A stretch of DNA of 64,000 nt from contig NZ_LT670844.1 in NCBI RefSeq assembly GCF_900141755.1, positions 6,358,501 to 6,422,500 on the forward strand, written 5' to 3'. Below, piece by piece: positions 8,536-17,395 of the stretch. Under the pieces are notes generated by a model. It did not search any database. It worked only from the letters and a program-made list of their open reading frames with translations, and had not been told where the DNA came from. Numbering within the stretch: position 1 is the stretch's first letter; each line of letters opens with the position of its first letter. Position numbers and translations under genes: made by a program. This DNA comes from Bradyrhizobium lablabi. GTDB taxonomy: Bacteria; Pseudomonadota; Alphaproteobacteria; Rhizobiales; Xanthobacteraceae.

Positions 8536-11484
8536 TTAAGGGTTGGACCGCGTCCTGTCGAGGCTCATCGCCAGCACGCGGGCGACGTGAAGCGCTGCAC
8601 GGTCCGTGCCATCGGCAATCTGATGCCGGCACGAGGTCCCGTCGGCGACGATCAGCGTGGCCTCTTCCGCGCGCCGGATGGCCGGCAACAGCGAGAGTTC
8701 GGCCATGTCCATCGAGGCTTGGTAGGTGTCGGCGCCGTAGCCGAACGCGCCGGCCATGCCGCAGCAGCTGGATTCGATGGTTTCGACATTCAAATCGGGA
8801 ACGAGCCGAAGCGCCTGCTCAACCGATTTGAACGCGCCGAAGGATTTTTGATGGCAGTGGCCGTGCACCAATGCTGTTCCGGCGATCGGGCCAAGCGGCA
8901 GCCGCAAGCGGCCGGCCGCGGCCTCGCGCACCAGGAATTCCTCGAACAACAGCGCCTGCGCACTGAGGCTCTTTGCGGCCTCATCGGAACGCAACGAAAG
9001 CAGTTCGTCGCGAAGCGTCAACAGACAACTCGGCTCCAGGCCAACGATCGGCACGCCGCGTTGCGCGAACGGCGCATAGGTCGCGACCAGCCGATCGAGT
9101 TCGGCGCGCGCGTCATCGACGAGGCCGGCAGACAGGAATGTCCGCCCGCAGCATAATGGCCTGCCCCGATCGGCGGGTTCCGGGATGTGAACGCGGTAGC
9201 CGCCGGCGAGCAGCACGCGCAGTGCGGCTTCGAGGTTTTCGCGCTCATAGGCGCGATTGAAGGTGTCAGCGAACAGCACGACTTCGCGACCGTCGGCCGG
9301 GCCCATCGCCTCGACCCCAACCTTGAACACATCGCGCCGCCATTTCGGCAAGTCGCGCTGCGCGCTGATGCCGGCAAATTTTTCGAACAATTTTCGCAGC
9401 AACGGGCTGTCGTTGCGCCAGTTGGCGAGCGGGGCAAAGCGCGCGGCGAGCCCGGCATAACGCGGCAGATAACCCACCAGGCGGTCGCGCAGCGACAGCC
9501 CGTGCTTTGCTACGCGCGCGGCCAACACCTCGATCTTCATCTTGGCCATGTCGACGCCGGTCGGGCATTCGTGGCGGCAGGCCTTGCAGGATACGCAGAG
9601 TTTTAGCGTGTCCATCATCTCGTCGGAGGCGAGCGCATCCAGACCGAGTTGGCCGGAAATCGCGAGCCGCAGCGTGTTGGCGCGGCCGCGCGTGACGTCC
9701 TTCTCGTCTCGCGTGGTGCGGTAGGAGGGGCACATCACCCCGCCCTCGAGCTTGCGGCAGGCGCCGTTGTTGTTGCACATCTCGACTGCGCCCTGAAAAC
9801 CGCCGCCGGCGCCGGGATAGGCCGACCAGTCGAGCGCGGTCTTCAGATCACCGACGCGATAATTTGGCGCATAACGAAACAGTGCGCGGTCATCCATTTT
9901 GGGGGCGTCGACGATCTTGCCGGGATTGAGCACATTGTCTGGATCGAAACGGTGCTTGACCTCGCGGAAATCGGCGATGATGCGTTCCCCGAACATGGTC
10001 TCGTGAAATTCCGAGCGCACGATGCCGTCGCCATGCTCGCCGGAATGCGAGCCCTTGTATTCCCGCACCATCGCAAAGGTTTCTTCGGCGATGGCGCGCA
10101 TCGCCTTGACATCTTTTTCGAGTTTTAAATTCAGTACCGGGCGCACGTGCAAACAGCCCTCCGAGGCGTGCGCATACATGGTGCCGCTGGTGCCGTGTTT
10201 GGCGAAGATGGCGTTGAGCCGCTCGGTGTAGTCGGCAAGATGCGGTAGCGGCACCGCGCAATCCTCGACAAAGGAGACCGGCTTGCCCTCCTGCTTCATC
10301 GACATCATGACGTTGAGGCCGGCGGCGCGGAATTCGGCGATGCCGGTTTGCAGGCCCGGCTCTGATATCTCGACCACGCCGCCCCATTTGCGCTTGGGTT
10401 GATCCCAGCCGAAGCCGAGATCGGCCATCAGTTCGCCAAGCCGTTTTAAGCGCCGAAGGTTTTCGGCCTGATCCTCCTCGGCAAACTCGACGATCAGGAC
10501 CGCATCAGGATCGCCGCGCACAGCGGCGGCGATGATCGGCTGAAACATCGCGATCTCGCGGCCGAGCGACAGCATGGTGCGATCGACCAATTCCACCGCA
10601 ATCGGCCGCAGCTTCACCAGGTGTTGCGCCGCATCCATCGCCTCGTAAAAACTGCCGAAATGGCAGACGCCGAGCACCTTGTTGCGGATCACCGGCCACA
10701 GCTTTAGTTCGACCTGCGTGGTGAAGGCGAGCGTGCCCTCGGAGCCCACCAGAAGATGCGCTAGGTTGTTCGGCGCGTTGCGCGGCACCAGCGCATCGAG
10801 ATTGTAGCCGCCAACCCGGCGCTGCACCTTTGGAAATTTTTCCGCGATCTCGGCGGCCTCGCGCGCACCGAGATCGAGCATGTCACGAAACAGATCGAGG
10901 CCGCCATTGCCTGAATTGAGCTGCGCAAGGTCACGCGTCACTTCGCCGAAATGGAGTAGCCGGCCGTCGGCGAGCGCAGCATCCATCGACAGCGTGTTGT
11001 CGCGCATGGTGCCGTAGCGCAGCGAGCGCCCGCCGCAGGAATTATTGCCGGCCATGCCGCCGATGGTCGCGCGCGAGGCGGTAGAGACATCGACCGGAAA
11101 CCACAGACCATGCTTTTTGAGTTGCCGGTTGAGGTCGTCGAGCACGATCCCCGGCTCGACCACGCAGCTATTGTTCTCGACGTCGAGCGAGATCATGCGG
11201 TTCAGGTGTTTGGATAAATCGATGACGATGCCGTCATTGACGGTCTGGCCACATTGCGAGGTGCCGCCGCCGCGCGGCGTGACCTTCCGCCCCGCGTCGC
11301 GGCAGATCGCAAGGGCCCGCAGCGCCTCCTCGATGCTGCGCGGTACCACCACGCCGGCCGGCATGATCTGGTAAAACGACGCATCGGTGGCATAGCGGCC
11401 GCGGTTGAAGGAATCGAACAAGACGCCGCCGGTTATTTCGCGCCCCAGGCGATCTTCGAGTGTCATGGATCCCTTGCCGGACAT
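8536..11484 (-). CDS. FAD-linked 2-hydroxyacid dehydrogenase fused to Fe-S/CCG domains (YdiJ/GlcD-GlcF type)
   Basis: 982 residues. The first half is a PCMH-type FAD domain (IPRGGGTSQCG-like cofactor loop reading TPRGGGTSQCGQ, and MAGNNSCGGRSLRYG) with the FAD-oxidase C-terminal domain. Around residues 585-660 come two Fe-S motifs, CNNNGACRK with CPSYR, and CVSCKACRHECPTG. The last third carries the cysteine-rich domains (LCCGRTFLSAG, HGHCHQKSFG, SSCCGMAG) seen in GlcF and heterodisulfide reductases. The overall plan and length match YdiJ-like D-2-hydroxyglutarate or D-lactate dehydrogenases, which pass electrons to the quinone pool. The start at 11484 is followed by a second ATG at 11466. 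A perfect palindrome lies 83 bases upstream, next to the gene of a GntR regulator, suggesting local control. Substrate could be glycolate, D-lactate or D-2-hydroxyglutarate. Confidence 0.92.
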   Translation of the reverse strand: MSGKGSMTLEDRLGREITGGVLFDSFNRGRYATDASFYQIMPAGVVVPRSIEEALRALAICRDAGRKVTPRGGGTSQCGQTVNDGIVIDLSKHLNRMISLDVENNSCVVEPGIVLDDLNRQLKKHGLWFPVDVSTASRATIGGMAGNNSCGGRSLRYGTMRDNTLSMDAALADGRLLHFGEVTRDLAQLNSGNGGLDLFRDMLDLGAREAAEIAEKFPKVQRRVGGYNLDALVPRNAPNNLAHLLVGSEGTLAFTTQVELKLWPVIRNKVLGVCHFGSFYEAMDAAQHLVKLRPIAVELVDRTMLSLGREIAMFQPIIAAAVRGDPDAVLIVEFAEEDQAENLRRLKRLGELMADLGFGWDQPKRKWGGVVEISEPGLQTGIAEFRAAGLNVMMSMKQEGKPVSFVEDCAVPLPHLADYTERLNAIFAKHGTSGTMYAHASEGCLHVRPVLNLKLEKDVKAMRAIAEETFAMVREYKGSHSGEHGDGIVRSEFHETMFGERIIADFREVKHRFDPDNVLNPGKIVDAPKMDDRALFRYAPNYRVGDLKTALDWSAYPGAGGGFQGAVEMCNNNGACRKLEGGVMCPSYRTTRDEKDVTRGRANTLRLAISGQLGLDALASDEMMDTLKLCVSCKACRHECPTGVDMAKMKIEVLAARVAKHGLSLRDRLVGYLPRYAGLAARFAPLANWRNDSPLLRKLFEKFAGISAQRDLPKWRRDVFKVGVEAMGPADGREVVLFADTFNRAYERENLEAALRVLLAGGYRVHIPEPADRGRPLCCGRTFLSAGLVDDARAELDRLVATYAPFAQRGVPIVGLEPSCLLTLRDELLSLRSDEAAKSLSAQALLFEEFLVREAAAGRLRLPLGPIAGTALVHGHCHQKSFGAFKSVEQALRLVPDLNVETIESSCCGMAGAFGYGADTYQASMDMAELSLLPAIRRAEEATLIVADGTSCRHQIADGTDRAALHVARVLAMSLDRTRSNP

Positions 11485-11566
11485 CCTATCCCCGCTGCTG
11501 CCGCGGGCGGATTGCGCCTGCGCGGGCTCGGGCGGGATGAGAAATGCAGTTCGCCTGCTGCTGCGT

Positions 11567-11586
11567 ATATTTTGAATTCAAAATAT
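11567..11586. promoter_or_regulatory. perfect 20-bp palindrome, candidate operator of the adjacent GntR regulator
   Basis: The 20 bases centred on TTTGAATTCAAA are exactly self-complementary (ATAT at both ends). They lie 83 bases before the dehydrogenase start and 5 bases beyond the regulator stop codon, in otherwise GC-rich DNA, so the AT-rich site stands out. GntR/FCD proteins bind short palindromes as dimers. A near copy at 12406-12416 sits before the first aminotransferase gene. Confidence 0.6.
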
Positions 11587-11591
11587 CGATC

Positions 11592-12341
11592 TCAGGCCGG
11601 CTCGGGCGCTGCCGGGACGCTCTCATTGAGATGCTCGACGGCGGCGGTCCGCTTGTTGCGCAAATGCTTGAACAGGATGTCGCTGAGCTCGCTGCCGGCG
11701 CGGCGGCGCAGCGCCTCCAGGATGGTCTCGTGCTCGCGCATCGCCTCGCCCCAGCGCTCGCGCTTGCGGGCAAAATTGGCCGAATAGCGAACCCTTCGAA
11801 TCCGCCCCGCAAAATTGGCATAGGCGCTCTTGAGCGTCGCGTTGCGCGAGGCCTCGACGATCTTCTGATGGATCAACTGGTTGACGCGGAAATAGCCGTG
11901 CATGTCGCGATGCAGATAGAAACCGTACATCTCATAATGCAGCCGCTCGATCTCGGCGATTTCAGCGTCGGTGATGTTTTCGCAGGCAAGCCTTCCGGCA
12001 AGCCCCTCGAGCCCGCCCATGACGTCGAACAGCTCAGTAAGATCGTGCTCGCTCAATGACCGCACCCGGGCGCCGCGGTTCGGCAACAGCTCGACCAGGC
12101 CTTCCGCCGCCAACACTTTCAGCGCCTCGCGCAGCGGCGTGCGCGAGATGCCGAGCATCTCGCAAAGCTGGCGCTCGGGCACCCGCCCGCCGTCCGGAAT
12201 ATTGCCTTCGACGATGTGATCGCGCAGCCGCGTCAGGATCTCGTCGTGCAGCGACGCCTCTTCCCGTTCGGGAACCGCACCGGCTGCAACGGCCTTCGCA
12301 GTGGTATCGCTGGGAATCAGGGGTTTCATGGGCCGAAACAT
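11592..12341 (-). CDS. GntR-family transcriptional regulator with FCD ligand domain
   Basis: 249 residues. Winged-helix DNA-binding domain at about 28-90 (LHDEILTRLRDHIVEG, RVPERQLCEMLGISRTPLREAL, KVLAAEGLVELLPNRGARV) followed by an all-helical FCD domain to about 225, with the His-containing RVNQLIHQKIVEAS and REHETILEALRRR segments that coordinate a metal in this family. FCD regulators usually respond to organic acids and repress neighbouring catabolic genes. This one is divergent from the aminotransferase gene at 12450 and is followed by the hydroxyacid dehydrogenase; palindromic sites at 11567 and 12406 flank it. The start may also be the ATG at 12329, four codons further in. Confidence 0.92.
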   Translation of the reverse strand: MFRPMKPLIPSDTTAKAVAAGAVPEREEASLHDEILTRLRDHIVEGNIPDGGRVPERQLCEMLGISRTPLREALKVLAAEGLVELLPNRGARVRSLSEHDLTELFDVMGGLEGLAGRLACENITDAEIAEIERLHYEMYGFYLHRDMHGYFRVNQLIHQKIVEASRNATLKSAYANFAGRIRRVRYSANFARKRERWGEAMREHETILEALRRRAGSELSDILFKHLRNKRTAAVEHLNESVPAAPEPA

Positions 12342-12405
12342 AGGCCTTGGCGGCCAGTCCGTCGACCAGAAAATGCACGCAATTTATCGGTTGAAGTCGG
12401 AGGAA

Positions 12406-12416
12406 TTGAATGCAAA
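12406..12416. promoter_or_regulatory. near-palindrome TTGAATGCAAA, possible second GntR site
   Basis: TTGAATGCAAA differs at one position from TTGAATTCAAA, the core of the perfect palindrome at 11567-11586. It lies in the divergent gap between the regulator gene and the aminotransferase gene, 33 bases before the latter's ATG, where a bound repressor could block transcription. The match is short, so chance is possible. Confidence 0.35.
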
Positions 12417-12449
12417 GCTGCGCCCGCTACCGGATCAGCGGAGGAAGCT

Positions 12450-13658
12450 ATGAGCCAGCACCAGGGACGTCACTTTTTGCAAATTCCCGGGCCGAGCCCC
12501 GTGCCGGATCGCGTGCTCCGCGCCATGGATATGCCGGTCATCGACCACCGCAGCTCCGCGTTTGCCGAGCTCGCCAAGGCGGTATTCCATGGCTGCCAGC
12601 AAATCTTCAAGACCGCTGGCCCGGTGATCATTTTTCCATCATCGGGCACCGGCGCCTGGGAAGCGGCGATCGTCAACACGCTGTCGCCAGGCGACAAGGT
12701 GTTGATGGTCGAGACCGGCCATTTTGCAACCTTGTGGCGGCAGATGGCCGCCCGCTGGGGCATCGAGGTCGATTTTATGCCGGGCGATTGGCGCCACGGC
12801 GCCAGCCCCGCCGAGATCGAGGCGAAGCTGAAGCAGGACACCGCGCACACCATCAAGGCGGTAATGGTGGTGCACAACGAGACGTCCACCGGCGTCACCA
12901 GCCGGGTCGGCGACATCCGCGCCGCGATGGACAGAGCCGCTCATCCGGCGCTGCTTCTGGTGGACACGATCTCTTCCCTGGGCTCCGTCGATTACCGGCA
13001 CGACGAGTGGAAGGTCGATGTCACCGTCAGCTGTTCGCAAAAGGGATTCATGCTGCCGCCGGGCCTCGGCTTCAACGCCATTTCCGACAAGGCCAGAGCC
13101 GCTGCCAAGACCAACAAGATGCCGCGCTCTTACTGGGACTGGGAAGAGATGCTGAAACCCAACGCGGCCGGCTTCTTCCCCTACACCCCCGCCACAAACC
13201 TGCTCTACGGCCTGCGCGAAGCCATCGCGATGCTGCTGGAGGAGGGGCTGGAAAATGTGTTCGCCCGCCACAAGCGCCTCGCGGCGGCCACCCGCGCCGC
13301 GGTGACGCATTGGGGGCTCGAGGTCTTGTGTCAGGAGCCTGCCGAATATTCGCCGGTGCTGACCGCCGTGCTGATGCCGCCGGGGCATGACGCCGACGCC
13401 TTCCGCAAGGTCACGCTCGAGAATTACAACATGTCGCTCGGCTCCGGCCTGTCCAAGCTTGCCGGCAAGGTGTTTCGCATCGGCCATCTCGGCGAGTGCA
13501 ACGAGCTCACTTTGTTGGGCGCGCTCACCGGTGTCGAGATGGGATTGTCGCTTGCCGGCGTGCCGCATCGCGCCGGCGGCGTCGCAGCGGCGATGTCGTT
13601 GCTGGAGGAGCGCACCCACTCCAACGCATCAGCCCAGCTCAGGGTGATATCGAGCTGA
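12450..13658 (+). CDS. serine--glyoxylate-type aminotransferase (class V PLP), first copy
   Basis: 402 residues of the alanine/serine-glyoxylate aminotransferase family, beginning GRHFLQIPGPSPVPDRVL. Lys198 in CSQKGFMLPPG is the expected PLP-binding lysine, and SSGTGAWEAAI and VVHNETSTG are cofactor and substrate segments. GAGGAAG sits just before the ATG at 12450; the frame is open further upstream to 12216 but that part runs into the divergent regulator. Such enzymes move an amino group from serine to glyoxylate, giving glycine and hydroxypyruvate. It is a paralogue of the gene at 15150, from which it is separated by one MFS carrier gene. It likely belongs to a glyoxylate or 2-hydroxyacid pathway controlled by the GntR protein beside it. 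Confidence 0.92.
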   Translation: MSQHQGRHFLQIPGPSPVPDRVLRAMDMPVIDHRSSAFAELAKAVFHGCQQIFKTAGPVIIFPSSGTGAWEAAIVNTLSPGDKVLMVETGHFATLWRQMAARWGIEVDFMPGDWRHGASPAEIEAKLKQDTAHTIKAVMVVHNETSTGVTSRVGDIRAAMDRAAHPALLLVDTISSLGSVDYRHDEWKVDVTVSCSQKGFMLPPGLGFNAISDKARAAAKTNKMPRSYWDWEEMLKPNAAGFFPYTPATNLLYGLREAIAMLLEEGLENVFARHKRLAAATRAAVTHWGLEVLCQEPAEYSPVLTAVLMPPGHDADAFRKVTLENYNMSLGSGLSKLAGKVFRIGHLGECNELTLLGALTGVEMGLSLAGVPHRAGGVAAAMSLLEERTHSNASAQLRVISS

Positions 13659-13733
13659 GCAACGGCCTTGCGTGTATTCGATACCAACAACAAGCAGATC
13701 CGCATCATAAGCAGACTGCCGGGGAGGATGTAA

Positions 13734-15014
13734 ATGCGGCTTCGTTTCAAGGCCACCCATGTCGTGCTGGCGATGCTGTGCGTGATGTACTTCATCACCT
13801 ATGTCGATCGGGTCAACATCGGCACGGCGGCTAGCGAAATCCAGAAGGAATTGGGCCTCAGCAACACCCAGCTTGGCCTGGTGTTCTCCGCCTTCGCCTA
13901 TCCTTATTTGCTGTTCCAGGTCATCGGCGGTTGGGTCGGTGACCGCTTTGGGCCGCGCCGAACGCTGTTTTGGTGCGGCATGATCTGGGCCGCCGCCACC
14001 ATCATGACCGGCTTCGTGCACGGGCTGGTGACGCTGTTCATTGCCCGCGTCGCACTCGGCTTCGGCGAGGGCGCGACTTTCCCGACCGCGACACGGGCCA
14101 TGCAATACTGGACTCCCGCGGCCGGACGCGGTTTCGCGCAAGGGCTGACCCACGCCTTCGCGCGGCTGGGCAACGCGATCACGCCGCCATTGATCGCCGC
14201 GCTGATGTATTGGTTCACCTGGCGCGGCTCTTTCGTCGCGCTCGGGCTGGTGAGCCTCATCTGGGGCATGATCTGGGTATGGTATTTCCGCAACGAGCCC
14301 AAGGATCATCCCGCCATCACCGAGGCCGAACTGGCAACGCTTCCGCCGCGACCGTCCAATCTGAAGCCGAAGGTGCCATGGGGACCGCTGCTGCGCCGGA
14401 TGTGGCCGGTGACACTCACCTATTTTTGCTACGGCTGGAGTTTGTGGCTGTACCTGAACTGGCTGCCGCTGTTCTTCAAGAACAACTACAGTTTGGACAT
14501 CAAGAATTCGGCGCTGTTTGCCTCCGGAGTTTTCTTTGCCGGCGTCATCGGCGACAGCCTGGGAGGGATCCTGTCCGATCGCATCCTCAAGAAGACAGGC
14601 AATGTTCGTCTTGCGCGGTTGAGTGTCGTGATTCTCGGGTTCGCCGGCGCCCTGCTGTCGCTTTTTCCGATTCTGTTCATTCACGATATTACCGTCGTCG
14701 CCCTGTGCCTGTCGGGCGGGTTTTTCTTTGCCGAACTCGTCATTGGCCCGATCTGGTCAGTGCCGATGGACATTGCGCCAAAATATTCCGGCACCGCCGC
14801 GGGCCTGATGAATAGCGGCTCTGCGCTGGCCGCGATTGTTTCGCCGCTGGTGGCCGGTTACGTCATCGATGTGACTGGCAATTGGTACCTGCCGTTCCTG
14901 ATGTCGATGGGGTTACTGCTGCTGGGGGGCTTTTCGGCATTCCTGATGCATCCCGAAGAGCCGTTCGAGGACGTCGGCAGCCCTTGGGTCGCCGAGCCGG
15001 TTGCGGTGCGATAA
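13734..15014 (+). CDS. MFS transporter, anion:cation symporter (ACS) type
   Basis: 426 residues with about 12 membrane segments. YFITYVDRVNIGTAASEIQKE is the typical start of the ACS branch (ExuT, GudP, phthalate and tartrate carriers), followed by GWVGDRFGPRRTL, the conserved loop between segments 2 and 3. The middle loop at about 185-220 is hydrophilic, and the second half repeats the loop as GGILSDRILKKTG. Carriers of this branch import organic anions with protons. The gene starts 75 bases after the first aminotransferase, with GGGGAGGA before the ATG, and is followed by the second aminotransferase. The likely cargo is a small organic acid feeding glyoxylate metabolism, but nothing in the sequence names it. 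Confidence 0.93.
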   Translation: MRLRFKATHVVLAMLCVMYFITYVDRVNIGTAASEIQKELGLSNTQLGLVFSAFAYPYLLFQVIGGWVGDRFGPRRTLFWCGMIWAAATIMTGFVHGLVTLFIARVALGFGEGATFPTATRAMQYWTPAAGRGFAQGLTHAFARLGNAITPPLIAALMYWFTWRGSFVALGLVSLIWGMIWVWYFRNEPKDHPAITEAELATLPPRPSNLKPKVPWGPLLRRMWPVTLTYFCYGWSLWLYLNWLPLFFKNNYSLDIKNSALFASGVFFAGVIGDSLGGILSDRILKKTGNVRLARLSVVILGFAGALLSLFPILFIHDITVVALCLSGGFFFAELVIGPIWSVPMDIAPKYSGTAAGLMNSGSALAAIVSPLVAGYVIDVTGNWYLPFLMSMGLLLLGGFSAFLMHPEEPFEDVGSPWVAEPVAVR

Positions 15015-15149
15015 GCGGGTTACGATCGAGCGGCCGACGGCGGGTCCGGGGGAGTAGTCCCGGGCTCGTTTCGGGCAGCGGGACAAGCCTGACAAAAAGT
15101 GTTATCCGGGCGCCGCAGCTGCAAGAATCCCCGCCGGGAAGGACGCGAC

Positions 15150-16355
15150 ATGACCCTGCACACTGGAAGGCATTTTCTTCAGATTCCAGGACCGACCAAC
15201 ATTCCCGACCGGGTGCTGCGGGCGATGGACATGCCCGGCCTGGATCATCGCGGCGCCGAATTCGCCGAGCTTGGTTTTGCGGTGATGGCGGCGATGCAGC
15301 GCATGTTCCGCACCACCCGGCCGGTGATCATTTTTCCGTCGTCAGGGACCGGGGCGTGGGAAGCCGCGATCGTCAATACGCTGTTGCCCGGCGACAAGGT
15401 GCTGATGGCGGAAACCGGTCAGTTCGCCGTGCTGTGGCACGGCATCGCCGATAAATTCAAGCTCGACGTCGATTTTGTGCCGGGCGACTGGCGCCGCGGC
15501 GCCGATGTGGAAGCGATCGAGGCGAAGCTTGCGGCCGATCGCCAGCACAAGATCAAGGCGGTGATGGTCGTGCACAACGAGACCTCGACCGGCTGCGTCA
15601 CCTCGCCGCTCGAAGTCCGCAAAGCGATGGACCGCACCAAACATCCGGCGCTGTTGATGGTCGATACCATCTCGGGCCTCGGCTCGATGGAATATGAGCA
15701 CGATTCCTGGGGCGTCGACGTCTCCGTTGCCGGTTCGCAGAAGGGGCTGATGCTGCCGCCGGGTCTCGGCTTCAACGCGGTGTCGGAAAAGGCGCTCGCG
15801 GTTGCAAAGGCGAGCCCGTCGATGCGGTCCTATTGGGACTGGCAGGAAGTCATCGCTTTCAACAAGCTCGGCACCTTTCCCTACACGCCGGCGATCAATC
15901 TTCTGTATGGACTGCGAGAGGCCATCGCGATGCTCGAGGAAGAGGGCCTCGACAATGTCTTTGCGCGGCACAAGCGCCACAGTGCTGCGACGCGCGCGGC
16001 GGTGAAGGTCTGGGGATTGGAAACCCAATGCCAGGACCCGCATGCGCATTCGCCGGCGCTGACCGGCGTGCGCATGCCGGAAGGCCATGACGCGGATAAT
16101 TTCCGTAAAGTGGTGCTGGACAATTTCGATATGTCGCTCGGCACGGGTCTCAACAAGATCAAGGGCAAGGCATTCCGGATCGGCCATATCGGGCATTTCA
16201 ACGATCTGATGCTGATGGGAACGCTGTCGGGCGTCGAGATGGGGCTCGATCTCGCTCAGGTGCCGCATCGCGGCGGCGGCGTGCTGGCCGCGATGGAAGT
16301 TCTGAAAGGCCGCGACGTGGTGTCGATGCCGAAATCAAAGTCTGCGGTTGCATAG
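15150..16355 (+). CDS. serine--glyoxylate-type aminotransferase (class V PLP), second copy
   Basis: 401 residues, clearly paralogous along its full length to the product of 12450-13658: the two share long identical runs such as RHFLQIPGP, FPSSGTGAWEAAIVNTL, MVVHNETSTG and FNA after LPPGLG. By eye roughly two thirds of positions agree. Lys198 in GSQKGLMLPPG is the PLP lysine. GGAAGGA precedes the ATG at 15150; the frame extends to 15099 without a better start. Differences cluster in substrate-facing loops (for example SSVD against GLGSME), so the two may prefer different amino donors or oxoacids. The crotonase gene follows after 35 bases. Confidence 0.92.
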   Translation: MTLHTGRHFLQIPGPTNIPDRVLRAMDMPGLDHRGAEFAELGFAVMAAMQRMFRTTRPVIIFPSSGTGAWEAAIVNTLLPGDKVLMAETGQFAVLWHGIADKFKLDVDFVPGDWRRGADVEAIEAKLAADRQHKIKAVMVVHNETSTGCVTSPLEVRKAMDRTKHPALLMVDTISGLGSMEYEHDSWGVDVSVAGSQKGLMLPPGLGFNAVSEKALAVAKASPSMRSYWDWQEVIAFNKLGTFPYTPAINLLYGLREAIAMLEEEGLDNVFARHKRHSAATRAAVKVWGLETQCQDPHAHSPALTGVRMPEGHDADNFRKVVLDNFDMSLGTGLNKIKGKAFRIGHIGHFNDLMLMGTLSGVEMGLDLAQVPHRGGGVLAAMEVLKGRDVVSMPKSKSAVA

Positions 16356-16390
16356 CGCATGATGCCGCACATCAACAGAAAGAGCGTGCC

Positions 16391-17188
16391 ATGAACGCCC
16401 CTATGACTGCGACGGAAGACCTTCTCTATGTCGTCGAGGACGGCATCGCGCGCCTTACCTTCAACCGCCCACAGGCGCGCAACGCGCTGACCTTTGCGAT
16501 GTACGAGCAGATGGCCGAGATCTGCGAGGCCGTCAACGCCGACCGCTCGATCAAGGCGATGATTCTGACCGGCACCGGCGACAAGGCGTTCGCCTCGGGC
16601 ACCGACATCTCGCAATTCCGCGCCTTCAAGACCGCGCAGGATTCGCTCGACTACGAGGCGCGGATCGATCGCGTGCTGGGCACGCTCGAGCAGGTCCGGG
16701 TGCCGACGATCGCCGCGATTGCCGGCGCCTGCACCGGCGGCGGCGCGGGGATCGCCGCCTGCTGCGACATCAGGATCGGAACCGAAACGACCCGGATCGG
16801 CTTTCCGATCGCGCGCACCCTCGGCAATTGCCTGTCGATGTCCAATATCTCCCGGCTGGTGTCGCTGATCGGCCCGGCGCGGACCAAGGATCTGATCTTC
16901 AAGGCCCGGCTGGTCGAGGCGCCCGAGGCGCTCGCGCTCGGCCTGCTCAACGAAGTGGTGCCTGACGTGGCAACACTGCAGCAGCGCGCCGATGAGACCG
17001 CAAAACTCCTCGCCAGCCATGCGCCGATCACGCTCGAGGTGACAAAAGAGGCGGTGCGCCGGATCCGGCGGACCTTGTCGCGCGAAGAGGGCGAGGATCT
17101 GATCCTGCGTGCCTATATGAGCGAGGATTTCCGCGAGGGCATGGACGCGTTCCTCAACAAGCGCACGCCGAACTTCAAGGGCAAATAA
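16391..17188 (+). CDS. enoyl-CoA hydratase/isomerase family protein lacking both hydratase glutamates
   Basis: 265 residues with the crotonase fold: oxyanion-hole segments KAFASGTDISQF and AGACTGGGAG. Both glutamates used by classical enoyl-CoA hydratase are absent: the first position is Gly in GGGAGIAACCD, and the second is Ile in IGFPIARTLGN. The chemistry is therefore probably not simple hydration; carnitinyl-CoA dehydratase-like, isomerase or hydrolase subfamilies are alternatives. It follows the second aminotransferase by 35 bases with AGAAAGAG before the ATG, so it may belong to the same transcript. The active-site acid cannot be identified by eye. Confidence 0.88.
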   Translation: MNAPMTATEDLLYVVEDGIARLTFNRPQARNALTFAMYEQMAEICEAVNADRSIKAMILTGTGDKAFASGTDISQFRAFKTAQDSLDYEARIDRVLGTLEQVRVPTIAAIAGACTGGGAGIAACCDIRIGTETTRIGFPIARTLGNCLSMSNISRLVSLIGPARTKDLIFKARLVEAPEALALGLLNEVVPDVATLQQRADETAKLLASHAPITLEVTKEAVRRIRRTLSREEGEDLILRAYMSEDFREGMDAFLNKRTPNFKGK

Positions 17189-17255
17189 CCGAGCCCGTTA
17201 AAGACCTAAGTCAAGGGTTGGTCGCGGTCGCGTCAGAACGCCCCGGAAAAGCGGC

Positions 17256-17277
17256 GTCGGCGCGCGCGTGCGCCGAC
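17256..17277. other. 8-bp stem hairpin in gap after crotonase gene
   Basis: GTCGGCGC at 17256-17263 pairs exactly with GCGCCGAC at 17270-17277 over a six-base loop. It lies 68 bases after the stop of the crotonase gene and 119 bases before the next start. No T run follows, so terminator activity is uncertain. Confidence 0.35.
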
Positions 17278-17395
17278 GACGCTTAATGGCGCGTCCGAGC
17301 GGGGATTACTCACGGGTTATTAGGAAGTTTCATTCAACGTCCACGGCAACGGCTGCACCGCGCGGCTTGGTTAAAGCTTCGTTGAGGACAGTGTC

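Noticed and set aside
12342..12449. Longer start for the first aminotransferase at 12216
   Set aside because: The extension lies on the antisense of the GntR gene and lacks homology; the ATG at 12450 has a good GAGGAAG site and matches the paralogue's start.
13674..13684. GTAT-TCG-ATAC palindrome before the MFS gene as a regulator site
   Set aside because: Short, not related to the TTGAATTCAA palindrome, and expected by chance at this length; kept only as a note.
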